From Promethearchaeota archaeon (GTDB lineage: Archaea > Asgardarchaeota > Lokiarchaeia > Sigynarchaeales > SOKP01), in assembly GCA_019894735.1 (NCBI GenBank), contig JAGXOB010000044.1, positions 1 through 8,730 of the forward strand: a stretch of 8,730 nucleotides of DNA, written 5' to 3'. Shown here in pieces: positions 6,016-8,730 of this stretch. The notes below the pieces were generated by a model that searched no databases, had not been told where the DNA came from, and saw only the letters and a program-made list of their open reading frames with translations. The translations under genes were made by a program, and so were the position numbers. Numbering within the stretch: position 1 is the stretch's first letter; the number at the start of each line of letters is the position of its first letter.

Positions 6016-6411
6016 ATGAAGGAAGAAATCTCAAAACTGTTAAAATTAACATTCTTAATCCATTTTTTTGTTTCGATAATCTTTGGACTACTTTTTATGG
6101 TTTTAGTTGAACTCTATGTAGGAGTTGTTGGTTGGCCTTATCTAGACCCTATTACAGGTCGCGTTTTAGGAGCAACACTCTTAGGATTGGCTGCAGGTTC
6201 GCTACTAGCTTGGAGAGAAACCAAATGGGTAGGCGTTAAAATCGTGGTACAAATTGAAATAGTTTGGCTCATGTTAGGCACAGGTGTTCACATCTTCTCT
6301 ATCTTTGTATTTCCATCTCTCCCATTTATGATTTGGGTTCAAGCAGCTATCTTAATATTTTTCTTAGGAGCTTTTCTTTGGTTTTACTACGATCAAGAAT
6401 GGGCTAAATAG
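6016..6411 (+). CDS. Small four-helix membrane protein, unknown function
   Basis: I do not recognise a characterised family. The 131 residues form four predicted transmembrane helices (about 10-33, 48-66, 72-97 and 102-124) joined by short loops. The first loop, GWPYLDPITGRVLGA (39-53), is polar and glycine/proline-containing and resembles loops in small conserved archaeal membrane proteins. Conspicuous charged residues lie at helix ends (W66-R67-E68, K70, and E81 within helix 3). The C-terminus DQEWAK is short. The start is ATG with a purine-rich leader (GAAGAG, AAAGAAG) but no strong Shine-Dalgarno site. About 200 bases separate it from the sugar symporter on the same strand, with a T-tract between, so it is probably transcribed alone. 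Its good length, continuous hydrophobic pattern and promoter make it a real gene. Confidence 0.82.
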   Translation: MKEEISKLLKLTFLIHFFVSIIFGLLFMVLVELYVGVVGWPYLDPITGRVLGATLLGLAAGSLLAWRETKWVGVKIVVQIEIVWLMLGTGVHIFSIFVFPSLPFMIWVQAAILIFFLGAFLWFYYDQEWAK

Positions 6412-6433
6412 TCCTAATTAAAGTAATCTTCAA

Positions 6434-6454
6434 TTTTTTTCTTTTTTTCTTTTT
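6434..6454 (+). terminator. T-tract terminator after the four-helix membrane protein
   Basis: A run of T residues broken only by single C bases, about 20 bases after the TAG at 6409-6411, with no convincing stem. This is the form of intrinsic terminator typical of archaea and separates this gene from the symporter. Confidence 0.5.
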
Positions 6455-6521
6455 AAGCGATTTTCGACGACCAACTGAATTTAAGATTGGAAAAACTATA
6501 GTTTTAAATGTAACTCTGCCG

Positions 6522-6528
6522 AATATAA
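6522..6528 (+). promoter_or_regulatory. Possible box A for the GPH symporter
   Basis: AATATAA within GAATATAAGAA. It predicts transcription from about 6551, upstream of both the candidate CTG start (6571) and the ATG (6613). The region 6412-6612 otherwise holds only the T-tract and AT-rich leader. Confidence 0.3.
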
Positions 6529-6612
6529 GAATTAACCTAAAAATTAAAATTAAAAATAAAGTGAACAATACTGTCAAAAGAAGTTGGTGAAAGAAGACAT
6601 TCAAGACTCAAT

Positions 6613-7971
6613 ATGGCTTCTTATGGATTCGGAAACTTTATGAACGAATTTGTCGCAATGGCTTTTGGAACATACGCCTTTTTTTTTTACGAGATTGAAC
6701 TTGGTTTAAATGTATGGCTTGTTACTGCTGGTTTCTTTTTGTATGCGGTATATAACGCAATTAACGACCCACTTGTCGGGTATTTAACAAATAAACCCTT
6801 TAAGTTTACTAAAAAATGGGGAAGAAGATTTCCTTGGATTTTAATAGGAGGTATTCCATTTGTTATAAGTTATATTCTAATTTTTACACCCCCCACTTTA
6901 AATCCCGTCTCAGATGCTTGGTTATTGTTTCTCTGGCTGGTTTTTACTACGTGTTTGTTTGACACATTTGCTTCAGTTTTCTGGGTTAATTTTTCGGCAC
7001 TTTTTGCCGATAAATTTCGATCTGTTAAAGAACGTCGAACTGCTACAGGGTTACAAATACCAATAGGTCTCGTCGGAGTTGCCCTCGGAGCTATTATACC
7101 GCCTATTTTTCTGACGGAAGGAATAGTTTCAACTTATGTAATACAAGCGGGGGCTGTTATAATTGTAGGACTAATAGCTCTAGGTGCTGCAATCCCCGGA
7201 GTAAGAGATGATCAGGACGCTGTTGATAGGTATTTAGAAACGCATAAAGCAAGAGAAAAGGGACTATCATTTTTTAAATCGTTAGCATCTGCCTTGAAAC
7301 AGAAAAGTTTTCTAGCTTTTATTATTTCATACACTTTATATCGTACTTTAGTACAATCTATGACAGCTTCCGTTCCATATGTCGCAATAAATTTAGTAGG
7401 AATGACTGATGATGCAGCGATTCTAATATTTGCTGGTTTTCTCATTGGTGCTCTAGTATCCACTCCAATTTGGGTAATAATAGCTCATAAAACAAATGAT
7501 AACAAAAAAGTTATGGTGCTTTGTGGATTGCTTATGGGAATTTTCACTATCCCCTTGATTTTTCTTGAAAACTATATAGCAATAGTCATTGCCCTATTAA
7601 TTTGGGGCTTATCAATAGGGGGATATTGGGCCATGATCGCACCTGTATTAGCTGATGTTATAGATGAATCTGTGGTTAAACTTAAAAAGCGGCAAGAAGG
7701 AGTTTATGCAGGATTTCAACAATTTTTTGGTCGATTAGCAATCCTTTTTCAAGCCGTAAGTTTTGGGTTAGCCCACACATTTGCTAATTTTCCACTTGGA
7801 TTTGCTGCAGATCCCTTTAGCGCTTCAGCGAAAGTTGCTATCCATATTCATTTAGCTGTTGTACCAATGATTTGTATCTTGATTGGTACGTTAGTATTTT
7901 GGAAATGGTACGATTTAACGCCCGATAGAGTAGCAGAAAATCAAAAGAAAATCATAGAGTTGAATCTATAA
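6613..7971 (+). CDS. GPH-family (glycoside-pentoside-hexuronide) cation:sugar symporter
   Basis: A polytopic inner-membrane transporter of the MFS-related GPH group (MelB-like), about 12 helices, 452 residues from this ATG, expected to import a glycoside, pentose or hexuronide with H+ or Na+. The diagnostic first-half motif is NAINDPLVGYLTN (48-60) followed by KKWGRRFPWILIG (67-79). The diagnostic second-half motif is ADVIDESVVKLKKRQEG (347-363). A central cytoplasmic loop (about 197-230) is charged. Asp52 aligns with MelB Asp59, but MelB Asp55 is replaced by Asn48 (see finding). The frame continues upstream for 16 codons as TILSKEVGERRHSRLN with no ATG, GTG or TTG; a CTG at 6571 with GTGA six bases before it may be the real start. 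The substrate cannot be read from sequence, and no sugar-hydrolase gene is adjacent. Confidence 0.95.
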   Translation: MASYGFGNFMNEFVAMAFGTYAFFFYEIELGLNVWLVTAGFFLYAVYNAINDPLVGYLTNKPFKFTKKWGRRFPWILIGGIPFVISYILIFTPPTLNPVSDAWLLFLWLVFTTCLFDTFASVFWVNFSALFADKFRSVKERRTATGLQIPIGLVGVALGAIIPPIFLTEGIVSTYVIQAGAVIIVGLIALGAAIPGVRDDQDAVDRYLETHKAREKGLSFFKSLASALKQKSFLAFIISYTLYRTLVQSMTASVPYVAINLVGMTDDAAILIFAGFLIGALVSTPIWVIIAHKTNDNKKVMVLCGLLMGIFTIPLIFLENYIAIVIALLIWGLSIGGYWAMIAPVLADVIDESVVKLKKRQEGVYAGFQQFFGRLAILFQAVSFGLAHTFANFPLGFAADPFSASAKVAIHIHLAVVPMICILIGTLVFWKWYDLTPDRVAENQKKIIELNL

Positions 7972-7992
7972 AACATTATAAGGACAAATTAA

Positions 7993-8030
7993 AGAGTAGA
8001 TAACACGCTCTCTATTTCTTTTTTTATTTT
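7993..8030 (+). terminator. Terminator after the GPH symporter
   Basis: A weak 4-base-pair stem (AGAG 7993-7996 with CTCT 8008-8011) is followed by a T-rich tract (8018-8030). The stem is marginal; the T-tract, 50 bases after the stop, is the better signal. It may also serve the opposite strand only poorly, since that strand is A-rich here. Confidence 0.4.
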
Positions 8031-8051
8031 GAAAATTAAATTATAAAAGAA

Positions 8052-8252
8052 TTATGTTTTAAATTCGCTAAGTAATAATCTTTGAAATTCTTCATCTTTA
8101 TCCCGAAACGGAATATTTTCATTTCCAGAATAGATGTCGATTGTTTTTATATGGTTAAATAACTCTTTAAATGAGATAATAAAATCAGATAAATTAGAAT
8201 CGAATAAAAAAGAATAATCGTGAAGCTTATTTTTAGATGTATTTGAACTCAT
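8052..8252 (-). CDS. Small acidic protein of unknown function
   Basis: I do not recognise this protein. It has 66 residues, is soluble, rich in Ser, Asn, Asp, Phe and Leu, with a likely amphipathic helix (about 22-36, DFIISFKELFNHIKT) and a charged C-terminal helix (RDKDEEFQRLLLSEF). The start is ATG preceded by A/G-rich sequence, with a TTTAAAATTTT element about 45 bases upstream that could be box A. It converges on the symporter, with 80 bases between stops. It is weakly reminiscent of the larger frame at 8366-8695: both end in an I-D-[IV]-[YF] segment followed by a charged helix. It is short and very AT-rich, so an accidental frame cannot be excluded. Confidence 0.5.
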   Translation of the reverse strand: MSSNTSKNKLHDYSFLFDSNLSDFIISFKELFNHIKTIDIYSGNENIPFRDKDEEFQRLLLSEFKT

Positions 8253-8287
8253 TTTATTTCTTATTTCTTTTTTACTTTAATATCATT

Positions 8288-8323
8288 CGACAAAATTTTA
8301 AATCGTAAGACACGACAAATTTA
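8288..8323 (+). repeat. Short direct repeat around a possible promoter
   Basis: CGACAAAATTTTA (8288-8300) and CGACAAATTTA (8313-8323) are direct repeats with starts 25 bases apart, differing by two bases of A/T length. They lie at and just upstream of the possible box A of the small minus-strand gene. The 113-base region 8253-8365 has no coding frame that I trust. Confidence 0.3.
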
Positions 8324-8365
8324 GTGAATTGAGATAAATTTTACAAAGCATAAAAATTATCAAAT

Positions 8366-8695
8366 TTATTCACTGAAAATTAACTCTTGCTTTAGGATAT
8401 GCTTGATTTTAAGAGCATCTTGCTCCTTCAATTGATCTTCCTTTGTTTCTACCGTAAAAACATCTATTGGGTAGTTTTTTTTATACACGTTAAGAAAGAG
8501 TAAAATTAAGCTCGTGAGATTTTTAAAACTTTCTTCGATATTTCGGTTTGTGCACAGTTTTAACAAAAGTTCCGATAAAAGGGCAAATTTATTTTTTTGG
8601 ACTTGACTTTCGTTTGGCATCTCTGCGAAATTATTGATCTTATCGAAAATGATTTGGTGCTCTTTATTCCAGTTGTTTAAAATTTTAATTTCCAA
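8366..8695 (-). CDS. Helical protein of unknown function, possibly truncated by window edge
   Basis: I do not recognise a family. Counted from a TTG at 8695 it has 109 residues, but the frame stays open for the remaining 11 codons to the right edge, so the true start may lie outside. No Shine-Dalgarno site precedes the TTG. The sequence looks mostly helical: KEHQIIFDKINNFAEM (10-25), then a Leu-rich stretch FALLSELLLKLC (37-48) and LTSLILLFLNVY (60-71), and a charged C-terminal helix (about 85-106). Composition is rich in Lys, Asn, Glu and Leu, with no signal peptide and no clear transmembrane helix. It is followed on the same strand, after 113 bases, by the 66-residue frame, with which it may form a pair. 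Length and a regular hydrophobic pattern argue for a real gene. Confidence 0.55.
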   Translation of the reverse strand: MEIKILNNWNKEHQIIFDKINNFAEMPNESQVQKNKFALLSELLLKLCTNRNIEESFKNLTSLILLFLNVYKKNYPIDVFTVETKEDQLKEQDALKIKHILKQELIFSE

Positions 8696-8730
8696 TTTAT
8701 TATAGAAGTAAATTTTATTGGATAATCTAT

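Noticed and set aside
6404..6604. Minus-strand open frame of 66 codons with a hydrophobic segment and a Lys-rich tail
   Set aside because: The lysine run is just the reverse of the plus-strand T-tract terminator. It overlaps the end of the four-helix protein gene and the likely symporter leader, and it has no ribosome-binding site. A tiny membrane peptide is not excluded but is unsupported.
6679..6689. Long T run in the symporter gene as a possible frameshift site
   Set aside because: The frame is intact across it and encodes the expected aromatic helix (FFFYE), so there is no sign of slippage.
7212..7463. Minus-strand open frame of 83 codons
   Set aside because: It is antisense inside the well-supported GPH symporter gene and shows no family features.
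1..8730. CRISPR arrays, tRNA or rRNA genes, insertion sequences
   Set aside because: I saw no regularly spaced repeats, no cloverleaf with a T-loop consensus, no transposase motifs and no terminal inverted repeats.

Overview
The window is AT-rich (roughly one third G+C by eye) and looks like ordinary chromosomal DNA from an archaeon. The evidence is TATA-like box A motifs about 25 bases upstream of several starts, T-tract rather than strong hairpin terminators, many TTG/GTG starts with GGTGA/GTGA-type Shine-Dalgarno sites, and a membrane-anchored protein packed with N-glycosylation sequons. Acyl-CoA dehydrogenases, GPH-type sugar permeases and ATC-hydrolase/V4R-like proteins in such a setting suggest an Asgard archaeon (Loki- or Heimdall-like). 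This placement is inferred from gene content and was not checked by any search.

Left part (1-3300): the last 30 codons of a plus-strand gene meet, tail to tail, three genes read leftward. In transcription order these are an ATC-hydrolase/V4R-like cysteine protein (3292-2615), a secreted or membrane-anchored glycoprotein candidate (2490-1777) and a 509-residue acyl-CoA dehydrogenase with a C-terminal winged-helix-like extension (1652-123). Gaps of about 124 bases, each with a possible box A, suggest separate transcription units.

Middle (3300-5900): a complete 2,3-bisphosphoglycerate-dependent phosphoglycerate mutase (gpmA, 3396-4142) diverges from the cysteine protein. It converges on a six-helix DUF998-type membrane protein (minus strand). 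That gene in turn diverges from an alpha/beta hydrolase with an intact Ser-Asp-His triad (4987-5865).

Right part (5900-8730): a small four-helix membrane protein (6016-6411) and a GPH-family cation:sugar symporter (6613-7971) lie on the plus strand. They are followed by two small, very AT-rich minus-strand reading frames of unknown function, the outer of which may run off the window.

The genes do not form one pathway. Phosphoglycerate mutase (glycolysis), the sugar symporter and the acyl-CoA dehydrogenase fit a heterotrophic lifestyle, but each seems to be transcribed alone. I see no mobile element, CRISPR array, tRNA or rRNA. The observations most worth checking are the dehydrogenase/winged-helix fusion and the two membrane-protein genes whose frames run upstream of the first ATG into convincing N-termini with no ATG/GTG/TTG, each preceded by GTGA six bases before an ATT or CTG codon.
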